Source: Branchinecta lynchi
Lineage: Eukaryota; Arthropoda; Branchiopoda; Anostraca; Branchinectidae
DNA: 64,000 nt
Assembly (NCBI GenBank): GCA_023053575.1
Contig: JAKZAP010000016.1
Location: 22,090,030 to 22,154,029 of the forward strand
Direction: 5' to 3'
Within the stretch, counting starts at the first letter, position 1. Each line of letters opens with the position of its first letter. Shown here piece after piece: positions 25,757 to 37,902 of the stretch. A model generated the notes under the pieces. It was not told the origin of the DNA. It saw nothing but the letters and a program-made list of their open reading frames with translations, and did no database searches. Made by a program: the position numbers and the translations under genes.

Positions 25757-26320
25757 ATGACGTTTATGCGAACTGACGTTTATGCCAACTGACGTTTATG
25801 CCAACTGTAGCTTGTGTGAAGTGACGGTAGACGAACTGACGATGGTCGTACTGACGTGTAGTTTAACTGTCGGATTTTAGGATTAGGTGAACTGACGTAT
25901 AGGTCTACTGACGTATTGGGCTACTGACGTGCTGGTCAACTGACGTGTTGGTCTACGGACAAGGCCGTATCCAATGGGGGGGGGGGGCTAGGGGGTTGAC
26001 CCCCCCCCCCCCCCCGAAACACACAAAAAGGACGCTTCTCATAGGCTTTTCCCTCTGATCTATATGTTTTTTTTACTTTTTTGTCCGACCAGCAGACCCC
26101 CCCCCCCCGAAATAAATTCCTGGATACGGGCATGTCTACTGACGTGTTGAGCAACTGACGTGCTGGTCTACTGATGTGTTGATCAACTGACGTGTTGGTC
26201 TACTGGCGGATTTTTTAGGGTCAACTGAAGTGTAGGCGAACTGTCGGAAAATGTTTGCGTACTGACGGAATTCTGTTGCGAACTGACGTTTATGTCAACT
26301 GACGTGTTGCGGTACTGGCG
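25757..26320. repeat. TGACGT array 3, interrupted by a G/C-tract element
   Basis: Same ~17-bp ACTGACGT units as around the Polinton, more than a dozen copies. The element at 25957-26135 is inserted in the middle, so the array predates it. Confidence 0.85.
25957..26135 (-). mobile_element. CGTATCCAG-type G/C-homopolymer element
   Basis: Bounded by GGCCGTATCCA and GGATACGGGC. Long runs of G and C (up to ~14) flank a conserved core (GGGAAAAGCCTATA on the other strand; TTTTTTGTCCGACC here). Further copies at 28592-28725, 28919-29160 and 60317-60502. Confidence 0.75.
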
Positions 26321-26329
26321 GGACCCCGT

Positions 26330-28590
26330 CAAATCTGATTCGCAGTCAGCTTGGACTGAAGGTATAGTTCCACAAGTGTTCATAAAGTTCTGCTTGATTC
26401 ATCTGATCGTCCTCTTTCGGGCGAATTATCGCCCGGAAGTATACCCTAATTACAACGTGTACCCTGCATCTTCAGTTATTGCTAAAAGAGCCGGTTTCTT
26501 CGTGTTTGCGTGTGCCACTTTTACGTCTGGACTGCTTTCAGATGGTGTATAATATCAAACGTGTTCTGAGTCTTTCGATAGGTGAACGTTAGTGTTCGTG
26601 CAGACCTATCTCGTGTAAGTGTGGTCAGAACCGTCTTGGTAAGTCTGTATCTTCTTTCGAGGAAATTCTTGAAGGTCTAGTTGTTGCCGTTGCCGTTTTT
26701 GTTCTTTTTTCTGCCACTTGGTTCTTGTGAAAGCACTACGGCTTTGTTTTTGTAAATGATTCAGAAGGAGGATGTTATAATGATAAAATGAGCTCATACT
26801 GAACTGAATATTAGTTCATTTAAACAGTATTTCAGGCTCGATGAAATGTCATAAGCAGGTTCGATGAAAAAAAATCCTTTGCAGTTTGTACGTACGAGTG
26901 GAAAAGGGAACACTAATATTGATAAAGTAAGCTCATAGTAATTACTACTTGGTTTATTAACTTCATGAAAACGAGCTAAAGAATAGGCGCTCCTCAAATT
27001 TTGTACAAGTTAAAATGGAATGCTCGAAGTGTAGGGTTGGGAATGATGTGGATCCATTCTTTGTCTAAATTAGTTTTTAATGACAGTATTACTACAATGC
27101 AAGAAACAGGCCACGAGTCTTGCTAGATCTACAGTATTTGCAGTATTGTAGATTTTCACATTTACACTAGTTTAATTTGTTCTCTTTGACGAGATGAACA
27201 GACAAGGACGTCTAGGAAGCATAGTGAAGATTTCGCCAACGAAATTGGTTCGCTGAAAACCTGACAACATTACCAATTGGTTGATTTGGCATTTTGTATT
27301 TCATTCTCTTCGCATTTTCTTGTATTTGTGTTTTATGAAACAGAAGTGGAAATTGGTGATAAGTACATGTGATTTTCTCACAGTTTGTCAAATTCGTAAG
27401 ATTTATACATATATACACGTTATTTTCTCCAAACTATTTAAAGGGCTTCAAATTACCTCATTTCTCAGATACCGATACAACCGAAATATTGAACTAGGAT
27501 ATAGCCGATTGGAATTCGGGAGAAAACCGGACAGTATATTGATCTCCAGAGTTTATTTTGTCGGATGCTGTTGGGTTTGATGATATAGGAGACAAGTGAG
27601 GGAACACCATACATGCACTATTTTTCCCCCTGACTGTCTTCGGACCGGTCGAACTCGATCAGATTCTGGGAGAATTACCACTGGCTGTAGTTTCAGGGTA
27701 TCGTTAATTGCGTCTGGCGATCGAGAAACGCGCTGAGACCATTTCTTCTATCCCGGTAAAAACGATCAAGAAAACCAAACCACTTTGGGATACATCTTTG
27801 GTCTTTGTCATTTAGTTGTAGTTCCTTCGCAAAACAGCTTTAAAGTTAAAGGACACCTGAACAATGAAACCATACTTGAACACACCATGAAGAATGCATT
27901 TACAGATATGGCCACGGAGAGCATTCTTCTCCTGAGCGTGACGTTTTCAAATAGGGATGTTTGTTTCTGGAGGTTTGCACATGCAGACTCCAAGACAAAA
28001 AACGCCACTCATTCAAATCTTGTACAGCGCTGGCCGGATCCTATTGGAATTTCTTATAGATCTACGATTGGGCTTAACTGGTTAAAAACTATTACAGAAA
28101 AAGGGTTGATTGGAGACATTTGTTCATTTCTAAAATTGTTCGGTACTGAAATAAGGACAGATGCAAGATGGAGCAAAAATCATAGCTTGGAAACACATTT
28201 GGATTGGGTTCTCTGCAGGCAATGTTAACGGAAGCCAGACAGATAAGAACGATACTTGGAACTCTTCATTCAGGTGTCCTTTAAGTATTTTTTCTTTTTT
28301 TCAGAACGCGTCATCTATTACGTCTATTGCTTTAATCGTTCCCTCCACTCTAGTTCCCGAGATTCCGAACTTTCTACGCAATTTTCGTTCACTCCAACGC
28401 CCGTTAGGCATTATTCTATTTTCCTTCTTGGGAGCATTTCGAGTCGCGCGTGTCACTTCCAAAGAGCTGATCGGTCAGTAAAACTGGTTATGCAAATTTG
28501 TTCATGTTTCTCATCAAACCAAGGGGTTGCACGAGACAGAAAACCGCCGGCGGAGTTTAAAGGCTCGAATTTTGAAATATATAAATATAT
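26330..28590. other. intergenic, no recognised gene
   Basis: Several open frames (for example 147 aa at 27785-28228) have no motif or splice structure that I can defend. No repeats shared with the rest of the window were seen. Confidence 0.35.
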
Positions 28591-28591
28591 A

Positions 28592-28725
28592 CAGGCCCGT
28601 ATCCAGGAATTTATCTCGGCGGGGGGGGGGGGGGGTTGCCTGCAGGTCGGACAAAAAAGACATAAATCAGAGGGAAAAGCCTATACAAATGATTATTTGT
28701 GTATGTTCGATACGGCCTTGTATAT
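28592..28725 (+). mobile_element. CGTATCCAG-type G/C-homopolymer element
   Basis: GCCCGTATCCAGGAATTTAT, a G tract at 28620-28634, the core CAGAGGGAAAAGCCTATACA, then GATACGGCCTTG. The inner part is shorter than in the other copies. Confidence 0.7.
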
Positions 28726-28918
28726 ATACCCAGTTTATAAATTGAGTGGAAACTTAACTTCAGCCTTTCATCCGAGGCCCATGACGTACTTGTGACGTCA
28801 TGAAAGAAATAGGGACAGTCCATTAAAATAATATTGCAGGATATGTATTTGTTTGTATATATATATAGATCGGAGCTGCCAGCGATGCGTCGGACGCACT
28901 TACCTTTCCGAAACTGTC

Positions 28919-29160
28919 CAAGCAAGGCTGTATCCAGAGGGGGGAGGGGGTTACCCCCCCCCCCCAAAAAAATACAAAAATAATCGTTTTTATAGGCTTT
29001 TCTCTCTGATCTTCGTCTTTTTTGTACTTTTTTGTCCGACCCGCAGGCACCCCCCCCCCCCCCCCCGAAATAATCGTTTTGATAGGCTTTTCCCTCTGAT
29101 CTTTGTCTTTTTGACAAAGGGGCATCCCCCCCCCCCCGAAATAAATTCCTGAATACAGGC
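28919..29160 (-). mobile_element. CGTATCCAG-type elements, tandem or nested pair
   Basis: AAGGCTGTATCCAGAGGGG on the left and GAAATAAATTCCTGAATACAG on the right. The core GATAGGCTTTTCCCTCTGAT occurs twice (about 28991 and 29080), so this is a duplicated or nested copy. Confidence 0.65.
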
Positions 29161-29445
29161 CTGTGTCCTAGGGACAATCAATGCCGTCAGTAAATGGAAA
29201 ATATAGACTTCTTGTGTGACGTCACGAGTTTCGGTAAATTGGCTGATGTTCATTCGACACCTTTCCTTGAAAGTAGTCATTGATTTTAGTTTTATCTCTA
29301 GGTGGCTCAGAAGACGGGGAACGGCATACGGGGTCACAAACTGTTTTGCCATGCAAGAGCAGGCGAACGACAGCTTTACTGCAAACGTGGAAACTCACAG
29401 CTATGATGGTTCGGCCTGGTTTCCGAAACGTAAGTATTCATTTGC

Positions 29446-30600
29446 ATGTGTGAGTATTCAATTATTGTGGTATTTAATTATGGTGGGAGAAACTTGAAGG
29501 TGAAGGAGGAATGGGTGTATCTTGGATGCAAGTTTTGCGCAAAGGGGAAAATTGGGAAGCATGTAGAATTTAGTATAGCTAGAGGTAAAAGGTTTGTCAA
29601 CATGATACTTAGAAGTGATATAAGAAGGAGTTGTAAATTAAAGGTATTTAAGGATATTTGTAATATGAAAGTGCTGCCGGCAGTCCATTACGCGGCCGAA
29701 ATATGGGGTTTTTGTCAGGGGGAAAAGTTAGAACAGTTACAGTTAAGCTATTTTAAAAGGGCACTAGGTCTAAGTAATAAAATTAATGGATTGGTGGTTA
29801 GGGGGGATTTAGGCTTAAGGTCGTTGAAGAGTATTAGATTAGTAAAAATGATTAAGTATTGGGAAAAGATATTATATTGCCGGGTGAAAGACTATTGAAA
29901 GATGCGTATCTTGAGTCGTTGAAGGACGAAACACACGATTCCTGGGCTTTCCAGATTCGTTCAATATTAGATAGTTGCGGGCTTGGTTATATGTGGAATA
30001 GAGGGGAGGGTCCGGGGAGAGAGTTAGGATTTGTTTCAAAAGAAGTTAGTAGTAGGCTAATTGACCAAGAAATCCAGGTTTGGTTAGTTAGGATAAGAGA
30101 TAGTGGATCTTTGAGTTTGTATGCAGAGGCTAAAGAGATTTGGGGTGAAGAAATTTATTTTAAAGCGGGTCTAAAAAAAGAGGAAATGAAACTAATTTTA
30201 AATATGAGGGCAGATAGTTTGCCACTTGGTGAAAGAAGAAAGTATTTGGGAAGTGTTAGGGAGAAATCTGGTCCTTACTTTTGTCCAATGTGCGGTGAGG
30301 GAGATGAGGATCTAATTCATTTTATGTCTGGTTGTGATGAAATTGAGGATATGAGGGAGGAAATTTTTAAGGGAGGGATTCATGGGAGGAAGTGGTTGGT
30401 AAATATTATGCGGAGTAGCGATTTTCTTAGTATAAGAAACCTGGCGAGGCTCCTCAGAGTGGCCAGTCGGCACAGGGAAAATGTTTGAGTGGGGTTTAGT
30501 GTAGGTGTGACCGTTTATTTTGTATTTACATGTTGTTATTTATGTGTGTTTGTTATGGCCTTTGGGCTCTGAAGACAAATAAATATCATCATATTATATC
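29446..30600 (+). pseudogene. non-LTR retrotransposon 3' end, one frameshift
   Basis: Two open frames (29446-29898 and 29859-30488) are consecutive parts of one LINE reverse transcriptase C-terminus, broken by a frameshift near 29875. The first has EEWVYLGCKF and IRRSCKLKVFKDICNMKVLP AAEIWG-type thumb sequence. The second ends with a zinc-knuckle-like CPMCGEGDEDLIHFMSGC. A short 3' UTR ends AAATAAATATCATCATAT. The copy is 5'-truncated and, apart from the shift, well preserved, so probably a young insertion. Confidence 0.8.
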
Positions 30601-30669
30601 ATAATGCTCGGCGAAGTATCAAATCCCAATTTAATAAAAGTATGATGTTATTATGTAGCCGGAACATCT

Positions 30670-31352
30670 GGGGTCGACTAAAACCAGGAAGGGCATACTG
30701 AAACGAGGAAGGGCATACTAAAACGAGGAAGGCTGTCGCCAGAATTCAAAACTAGAAAGCTTCTCCGTTCCCTTCCTCTGTTTAGTATTCTTTGAGGGGT
30801 CGGCAACTTTTCAAATTCAAAGTTCCCATCCCTTCCTCGTTTTAGTGTACTGAAACGGGTAGGCATTAAATTCAGTGAGGGGTCGGGAACTATACAAATT
30901 GTAATTAACCTTTTAATTACTCGTTCTGACGGGTAGGCGACTAAAATCCTCCGAGTCCAGTGAGGGGTTGGCAACTAAGATATTTCAAGTCCACCATTTC
31001 CTTCCTCGTTTTAGAACTTTCAGGGTACTGATGTACTTTCAAGGTACTAAAACGAGAAATGAAAAGGTGAATTCGAGTTGCTACAGTTACCGACCCCTCG
31101 CTGGACTCGGAGGATTTTAATCGCCTACCGTCAGTACGAGAAATGAAAAGGAGAATTTCAATTTTTACAGTTGCCGACCCCTCACTGAAGTTAATGCAGG
31201 TGAACTTTGAATTTGAAAAGTTGCCGACCCCTCAAAGAATACTAAATAGAGGAAGGGAACGGTGCGCCCAATTTTGGCGACAGCCTTCCTGGTTTTAGTA
31301 TGCCTTCCTGCTTTTCTCGTGTTCCCTTTCCTTCCTGGTTTTAGTCTATCCC
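30670..31352. mobile_element. foldback element with 9-bp target duplication (MULE-like)
   Basis: Long inverted arms (~300 bp each) begin GGGGTCGACTAAAACCAGG and end CCTGGTTTTAGTCTATCCC. GGAACATCT flanks it directly on both sides (30661-30669, 31353-31361): a perfect 9-bp duplication, the size typical of Mutator-like elements. Each arm carries several AGGAAGG motifs. No ORF. Confidence 0.85.
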
Positions 31353-31360
31353 GGAACATC

Positions 31361-31754
31361 TATCACTCCCTTCTCACGTCGTTGCTCGGATTCTGTGATC
31401 CTAGCGAATATGAATGAATGAAAAGGAATGATTTATAACGTATTCCTGAGCGCATAAGTGCTTTAAAAAAGTAGCTGGTGTCAGTTGTTTATGCGAAACA
31501 CTGACACCTTTGTATTCTACTCATACTCCGCTGTTATCCAAAATGCGGGTCAAAAATAAATAAATAAAAAATTCTGTCTTTCGTCAAATCAGGAACCTTT
31601 GCCTTGGACATAATTTTGTTATCGTAAAAATTACAAAACTGCGCATATGTCCGCTTCATTCAAGTTGCTGCTTGCAAGTGCCTAAGCCCCCTTCACATTG
31701 AATACGTAAGACCTTACGTTAAGTACTTAAGTTACGGCTTAAGTTTCTTACATT
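31361..31754. other. intergenic, nothing recognised
   Basis: AT-rich; no gene or shared repeat seen other than ACGTAAG/ACTTAAG motifs near 31705. Confidence 0.4.
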
Positions 31755-32581
31755 AAATAGCCTATTCACACTGACAGAATACCCTTCCGACTGGGTCCAG
31801 TCTACGTTACGTTTGACTGTAGCATCAATCAAACAAAGAAAATTAACACTTTCGTCGAGATTATTCTGCAAAAGGCGAAAGATACCCATTGGGGAAATGA
31901 CCGCTGAAGGCGCTGGGAGATTACTCCTCATCATCATAAGGTTTGATTGGTGTCGAGTTCTGAAGATAACCTACTATTATGAAATTTTCGGTAAAACCCT
32001 ATGGGTCATCTAGTTCAAAACAGGTTACTACAAGTTTACTCAGATGATATTTTGCGTTCACCTAGGATTACAACGATTTATTTCGGAAAAAGGTAGATTA
32101 GTTCTTAGCCTTGAAAGTGACCTAATCTTTGTTTTTTGTTTTTTTCTTTCCCCCCAAAAAACCGCATGCTTTTTGCCAGCACTGGTGAGCAGGGGATAGC
32201 CATATGCTATTTATTCTGTATCTAAGAATTCGCTACTGATTAAAAAAATAGCTATATCAAGTCTATCTGTAAATATTTTCCCCAGGTAATCACTGAGTTT
32301 CTTTGCAAAGCTTTCCCATGCATTATGCATTTACTTACAAGGGTCTGTTCTTATATTCTTTCAATTTAGTACTGCAAAGAAATTCTCTCTCGCTCTCTTA
32401 AATAAACTTGATGATTCCCCCCCCCCCCCAAAAATCCACTTTCCAACTTAACTTAAGGTCTTAAGTTGAAATTTGTTCAACTTTCTCAAGTGGCTACGTT
32501 AAGTAAAAATTCCTTACGTTACGTATCACGTAAGAACCTTAAGTGGACTTAAGAGTCTGAAGTTGGTCAGTGTGAATGGCC
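31755..32581. mobile_element. TIR element with ACTTAAG-rich subterminal regions
   Basis: CCTATTCACACTGACAG near the left end mirrors GTCAGTGTGAATGGCC at the right. Both subterminal regions are dense in CTTAAG and ACGTAA. No coding capacity is visible inside. Confidence 0.5.
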
Positions 32582-33188
32582 CACTTAAGCTTCTTAAGTC
32601 TGTGTGAAGTTTCCCGACAAAAGCCCGATACTTTGAAGCAAAGTATTTACTATTTGTGTTCAGCTATTCAAACACATTTGAATATTGTAGAACTAAGCTT
32701 TATTTTTAACAAATTATCCACCGCTTTGGCTGTTTTAAGCCTTTTTCGGAGTCCACTGACTTCTAAGCAAAAATTCACATTTTCATTTTACGCATGAATA
32801 GCTTGAAGCGCGAACACACTTGTTTTGCTATAATTGACCTCCGGAATTTAAAATGACAACGATCAGAATTAGTTGTATCTTGTTCTTTTTCTTTTTTCTA
32901 CTTTTGCAACCCAAAAAGCCAGGAAATGAGCCCAGTGTGATCAAGTTCTAAAAACTTGTGATTTGGGGCCTGAAAATTTGAAAAGAGGAGAGGCAGAGAC
33001 GCGCTAACCTGTTTAATAATCGAACATACATGACCCTCCCCAGGGCAAACGGCCAAACCGGACAAGCACACACAAGCAGTGAACGGATGAAAGCAATAGT
33101 AAAGGCTTGTGATTTCCGGCACGAAAATTTTGAAACCAGTTTGAGGAGAGGCAGAGACGCTCTAACCGGTTTAATTCATCATTGCAGG
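32582..33188. other. intergenic with a ~165-bp imperfect duplication
   Basis: CTTGTGATTTGGGGCC/GAGGAGAGGCAGAGACGCGC (about 32950) recurs in altered form near 33110. No gene seen. Confidence 0.45.
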
Positions 33189-33503
33189 CAGAAAGGGTCA
33201 CTAGCCAAAATGTTTGGGGAGGGAGGGGGGACGAGGCATTTACCGACTGGCTGGTAAATTTTACCGACTGTTTCTGCAGACAAAAATTATAGCTTTGAAA
33301 AAAATCGACTGGTTTTCAGAAAGATCTACTGATTTTCAGAAAAACCGACTATTTTGACGAAAAATCGACCAATTTTCAGAAAAACTGACAATGAAATTCA
33401 TGAAAAAAATCAACTGTTTTGACGAAAAATCGGTTATTTTTTACCGACTGGCCGACGGCATTGGCGTGGGGGGGGGGGCGTCTCCCCCAGTCTAGACGCC
33501 CTG
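33189..33503. mobile_element. ACCGACTG-type hAT MITE
   Basis: Begins CAGAAAGGGTC and ends GACGCCCTG. Flanking 8-mers ATTGCAGG and TTCGCAGG agree at 6 of 8. Internal ACCGACTG/AAAAATCGACT repeats are shared with 44286-44545 and 53279-53500. Confidence 0.7.
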
Positions 33504-33511
33504 TTCGCAGG

Positions 33512-34049
33512 AACAAAGAGATTAACTAGAAAGAATACAGAAGCGGGCTCTTATTATCCATAGTGGACCGTATCTCATCCTCTCCACTCCCAAATCCTCC
33601 CTCCCCCCTATTAAAATGATAGAAGTCGACCAGAACGAGTGGTAAGTTCTAGGGTCCCCAAGCTCTGTCTACAAAACACGCTAGATATTCAAAAAGCTGT
33701 ATTCCTGAGTTCGTGAAATATTTTAACGAATCGTGAATTCTTTTAACCGTACTGACATTAGATACATATATTGTATTTTTTCTATTTGTTTGACAATAAT
33801 CGCATATTTGGTTTATAACCTCGATAGTCGATTTTTACAACAAACTTTCTATCTTTCTTTATATGTATCTAAGAATCGAACAAATATGAGCCTCCCACTT
33901 CAAATCATTCGTCAGTGTGCTTTGATTTAAGAAAACTAACAGTCATGATATTGGATTTCTGGAAATTAACTTTCATTTTCGACAGGGCTGCTTAGGCAGC
34001 ACCATCTTCAGGTATTTCCATTGCACTACTCTTTATATTCTGCACCATT
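33512..34049. other. intergenic, nothing recognised
   Basis: No gene. AT-rich stretch 33700-33900 without repeats shared elsewhere. Confidence 0.4.
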
Positions 34050-34205
34050 CAAGCAGTGCCATGTCATCCAAGAACTTCCAAGGACTGGCTGTTTCCCTAG
34101 CAAGGCTATTAATAAGTACCAAAAGTAATCGAGGACCTAAAAGTGTTCCCTGCGAAATCCCACAAGAAAAGTGCAGTACGAACGACCTGCACTAGCCCCA
34201 TGCTG
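34050..34205 (-). pseudogene. non-LTR reverse transcriptase core fragment
   Basis: The minus strand reads CGISQGTLLGPRLLL, then a few residues later VLINSLA and WKFLDDMALL. These are RT motifs 4-5 of LINEs (SQG...GP, and the FxDD catalytic box, here FLDD). Only ~50 codons survive. Confidence 0.7.
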
Positions 34206-34797
34206 CTATGCAGTATACACTTGTTTAGGCCAATGGCCTACTTTTTGCAATATATTATTACTACTATTGTTATTATTGTAATACAGATGGGCTTCTTCTA
34301 TCGGCACACACAATAATTTGACCGTGTGTCTGCCCATGTATGAGATTGCCATTATTTGTTATATTTATATTTGTCAGAAGTTACTCGTTTCTTTTCCTTT
34401 TCTTTTCTTTCTTTATTACTCCATCAGCGTTGTATTCTTACATTTATGATGGGCAATAAATATATACATAAATACATACATACAATAATTGGACAATTAT
34501 CGTGGATTTCTACTTTAGACTGTGGACCCGGTGACAGAAGTTCTAAACGTCATCCATACTTGATTAGCCCATGAACTAGGGCGTTTCATATTTTATTGTG
34601 AGTGATCTGTAATCTAGCTTTGTACATGAAGTAGATGGCATTTACCCCGTAGAAATGAGTATCACTTCTCTCTCTTGTTTCGGGAAAAGGGAAAGTTGAT
34701 TTCGAAAGTGGAGCAAGTTACAACCATCACCCACTTCTCCATAACCCTCTTGACATTATGGTTCGCTTATACCCTATTCCGCTATAGATTTATTCAA
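34206..34797. other. intergenic, simple-repeat-rich
   Basis: TAATAATTACTATTGTTATT-like and ATACATAAATACATAC microsatellites; possibly the 3' tail of an old LINE. No gene. Confidence 0.4.
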
Positions 34798-34987
34798 ATA
34801 ATGTATAAAACGGATACACGTCAGCTACGTTGCTTTAGCAGCGATATTTCGGCCCTTCTTGGCAAAGAAGATATGTTTCAAAATGAATACATGTTTCAAA
34901 GTCAGCTTGGGCTCGAGGTTTTAACCCTTGCCAAGAAGGACCGAAATATCGTGTTAAACCATCATAGCTGACGTATCCGTTTAATGT
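34798..34987. mobile_element. ACGTCAGC-type MITE
   Basis: TAAAACGGATACACGTCAGC on the left, GCTGACGTATCCGTTTAATG on the right, with the CGGCCCTTCTTGGCAA core. AAGTCAGCTTGGGCTC occurs both inside (34900) and just outside (35012), and also at 4140 in altered form. Confidence 0.8.
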
Positions 34988-35375
34988 ATATTTAAATATA
35001 TGTTTCAAAGTCAGCTTGGGCTCAAGGAATATTTATCGCTATAAGATTTAGGACCGTGCTTTTTGTGGTTTTTGAAATTTGATCAAGACGTAGCTGTGTA
35101 ACCGTCATAACCGCCGAATGAGAAATATATAGTGCAGACGTTTGTCTATGACCAAAATCGTTTGTTCCAGGGCAGGTGGTAACCGAATCACTCACATTCA
35201 TCTGAGAACGACCATAGGCACATAATTGTACACGGGAAAAAATTAACTTCGCTCGTCACATGCGACATACTTATCCCGAAGACAAAATTGTGTCCCAAGT
35301 AGTTGTCTGATGGTGTGCGAAAAAGTTGCATGTACTGGTGTGTAAAAGTAAAGAATACTATTATAATACTATCAA

Positions 35376-35560
35376 AGATGGGCCAGTCTTTAGCAATAGT
35401 ATCCAGTAGCATCCTGTCTTGCTATACTTGCGAATAGTAGCATGCAGTAGAATGCAGTGCTCGGTAGCCTTGACATAGAAGCATGTAGTAGCATCACTTA
35501 GTACTACTTGCTACTTTTTCGTACAACTTCATACTACTATTTTGTGATACATTTTTTCAT
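35376..35560. repeat. AGTAGCAT repeat pair, copy 1
   Basis: Shares ~180 bp with 57715-57890: CAGTAGCATCCTGTCTTGCT, ACTTTTTCGTACAACTTCAT. Dense AGTAGCATGCAGTA units. No coding. Confidence 0.6.
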
Positions 35561-35611
35561 GGGGATAGGGCAAAGTTAAAGCTTTTGAATTTACTTTGAA
35601 GTTCTGGACTA

Positions 35612-36219
35612 AGAGCGTATTCTACCCTTCTAAAAATAGTAACTATTAGTTGCTATTTCCGTTCCAACTTCACGAAAAATTATTACACTGACCGTTCCAA
35701 CCTTCCCGAAATAGTAACTAATAGTAAGTATTTGCTTACCATGCTCGGGAGCGTAGTAAGCGTGGTAACTACGGATCTCTGTAACGTGATTGGCTGAATT
35801 AACCCGTTGAGAGATATTTCAGTGAAAATAGATATAAATGCGTTCCAGCCCAGTCAACCACGCCCTTTATTTTTGGATACCCTATGCCAAACGCTGGATA
35901 TATCTAGCATTCTACATAGCCTATGCCAAATGCTGGATACCCTATGCCAAACGCTGAATAGCTGCTGGCACCCTAGCGCTGACCTACCTCGCTATAGGTG
36001 AATTCTGATTGGTTGATTTCTGAGCTTCACTGAAACCAACCATATTTTATTGGGTTCCTGTATCCAGCAAATGGCATAGTGTATCCAGCGGTTAGGCATA
36101 GGGTCTACTAAACGCTGGATATACCTAGCGTTTGGCATAGGCTTTCCCAAAATCAGGGGTTTGTGGTAGACTGTTCCAGCCTTGACGCCAAGTTCAGTAA
36201 GTAGGATGGAACACACTCT
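35612..36219. mobile_element. GTTCCACCC-type MITE carrying a nested insertion
   Basis: Matches 40947-41232 from GAGCGTATTCTACCCTTCT through TAAGTAGGATGGAACA, but is interrupted by 35851-36173. AGTAACTA motifs are repeated inside both arms. Confidence 0.8.
35851..36173. mobile_element. hAT-type MITE with perfect 8-bp target duplication
   Basis: Begins CAGTCAACCAC and ends GTGGTAGACTG. TTCCAGCC is present directly on both sides (35843-35850, 36174-36181), while the empty relative at 41160-41168 has it once. Internal palindromes of CCCTATGCCAAACGCTGGA. Confidence 0.9.
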
Positions 36220-37021
36220 AATCTTCTGCATTTTTGTACCTCAATACGAGAGATAATGATAATGAGAAACAACTGTCACGTTGCGAGGTGTCTGCTGGTT
36301 GTCGCTGCTGGAACAGTCAGATAAGATCTATTTGGCGATTTTTTATTTATTTTTTGATTTGTTGACTTTTTTGCTTTTATTGCATGTTCGGCCCTTCTTG
36401 GCAAGGGTGCTCTAAAGGCCAAAGTTAAAAATGTGAACGTATGAGACACAAACGAAGTTTTAGATATCATCATTCTTATTATTTATGTTTTTTGTCATTA
36501 CAGGTTTTTTAGATTCAGGATTCAACAACTTTACTAAAAAATTCATTCCGGCTTGACGACCGGTTACAAACAAAGCACTTACATGCTGAAAAACGCAACC
36601 AGTACAAATTTACTACCATATTATATAACTAATCAAACCTTCACTGAAATAAGCTAAAAATTAATTAATTAATTTGACAATTTGTCCTCTCTCGCCTTCC
36701 AAACCCTCCACTCACCAACTGCCCTCGAGGAGATGTTTCTTTAACCATTTTTAAATTGCGGTACACTTTCCGATTCTCGAATTAGTCTGGAAAAGTATTC
36801 CAGACCCCCGTACACACAGTATTGTATTGCTATTAATTAGTGAAATCATCACTGACCAAAGTAAAAAAGACAGAGTACGAACGAGACAGTTAGAAAGATG
36901 ATAAATTATACACACCGATGACAAAAGCAAACGACATTGACAAAAGACGTTGAGAAATGTTAGGCTACTGCTACCCTACACATCTGCAGTTTTGATTGTT
37001 AATAGCTGGCGATGAAAGCTA
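36220..37021. other. intergenic
   Basis: A fragment of the ACGTCAGC MITE core (CGGCCCTTCTTGGCAAGGGT) at 36389. Otherwise nothing recognised. Confidence 0.4.
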
Positions 37022-37862
37022 CAGTTTCAGTTTCAGTTTCATTGGACTGTATTTAAAGACACAAAAAATACACAATTTACATTCCTGCCAGGAAAGCACA
37101 AATGTAGTGCTTGGCTAGGGCAGGGAAATATCCGATAATAATTTAAACATCAAACAGAAATCAACTAACTGAACATTCTATTTAAAGAGAAAAAAAAAGA
37201 GGAGAGGAAAAAAATAACCTATGGTTTCAACTTTAAATAAAAGGAAAGAGAAAATAAGAGAAAGAAGGAATGAGAAAGAAAGAAAACAAAAGAAAAGAAA
37301 ACAGGGGGTGGGTCTAAAGGAGGATTACACTAAACAATTTTCCTGTAATGACCTTTCGCTGCTCGCTTGAAGGAAATGAGGTTATTCGAATTTCGGATAT
37401 CTAACGGTAGTAGATTCCAAATTGACGGCGCAAAAAATCGAATTAAAAAAGAAGCCCTTTTTGATGAGGGCGCTTCTTGGACGATGTCACAAGAGTTTCG
37501 GGAATCATAAGAATGCAAGTCTTGATTTAGTGAGAACATATTCTGGAACGAAGACGGAAGGAAGTTATTGAAATACTTGTAGCAAAAAGTTGCGTTCTGG
37601 AAATCTCGAGTATACGTCAAATATCTTTGCACATTTGAAATGAAGATTAATGTTATCAGTGTGTTGAACCGGTGATATAATTTGAATTGCCTTATGTTGG
37701 ATGATTTGAACTCTTTTATAATAAGAAACGAAGTTACTTGCCCATATGGAGCACCCATAAGACAGATGAGGATGGAAAATAGAATGATAAATCATTTTTA
37801 GTATTTTTTTAGGAAAACGGAATTTAAGGCGGCGGATGACTCCAAGGCCGAGTGCCGAGATT
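37022..37862 (-). pseudogene. CR1-like LINE 3' end in the ELOVL intron
   Basis: The minus strand reads LGVIRRLKFRFPKKILKMIY, HPHLSYGCSIWASNF, then, after a frameshift near 37700, the C-terminus ending RASFLIRFFAPSIWNLLPLD and FKRAAKGHYRK. The 3' UTR ends in a GAAACT repeat at 37022-37040. It is 5'-truncated, with its truncation point only 40 bp before the ELOVL exon acceptor. Confidence 0.75.
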
Positions 37863-37902
37863 TTTCTTCAGATTTACTGTAATGCATTTTTTCATCCTAC
37901 AG

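Noticed and set aside
27785..28228. 147-aa open frame as a host gene
   Set aside because: No recognisable domain, no splice signals; expected by chance in this length of sequence.
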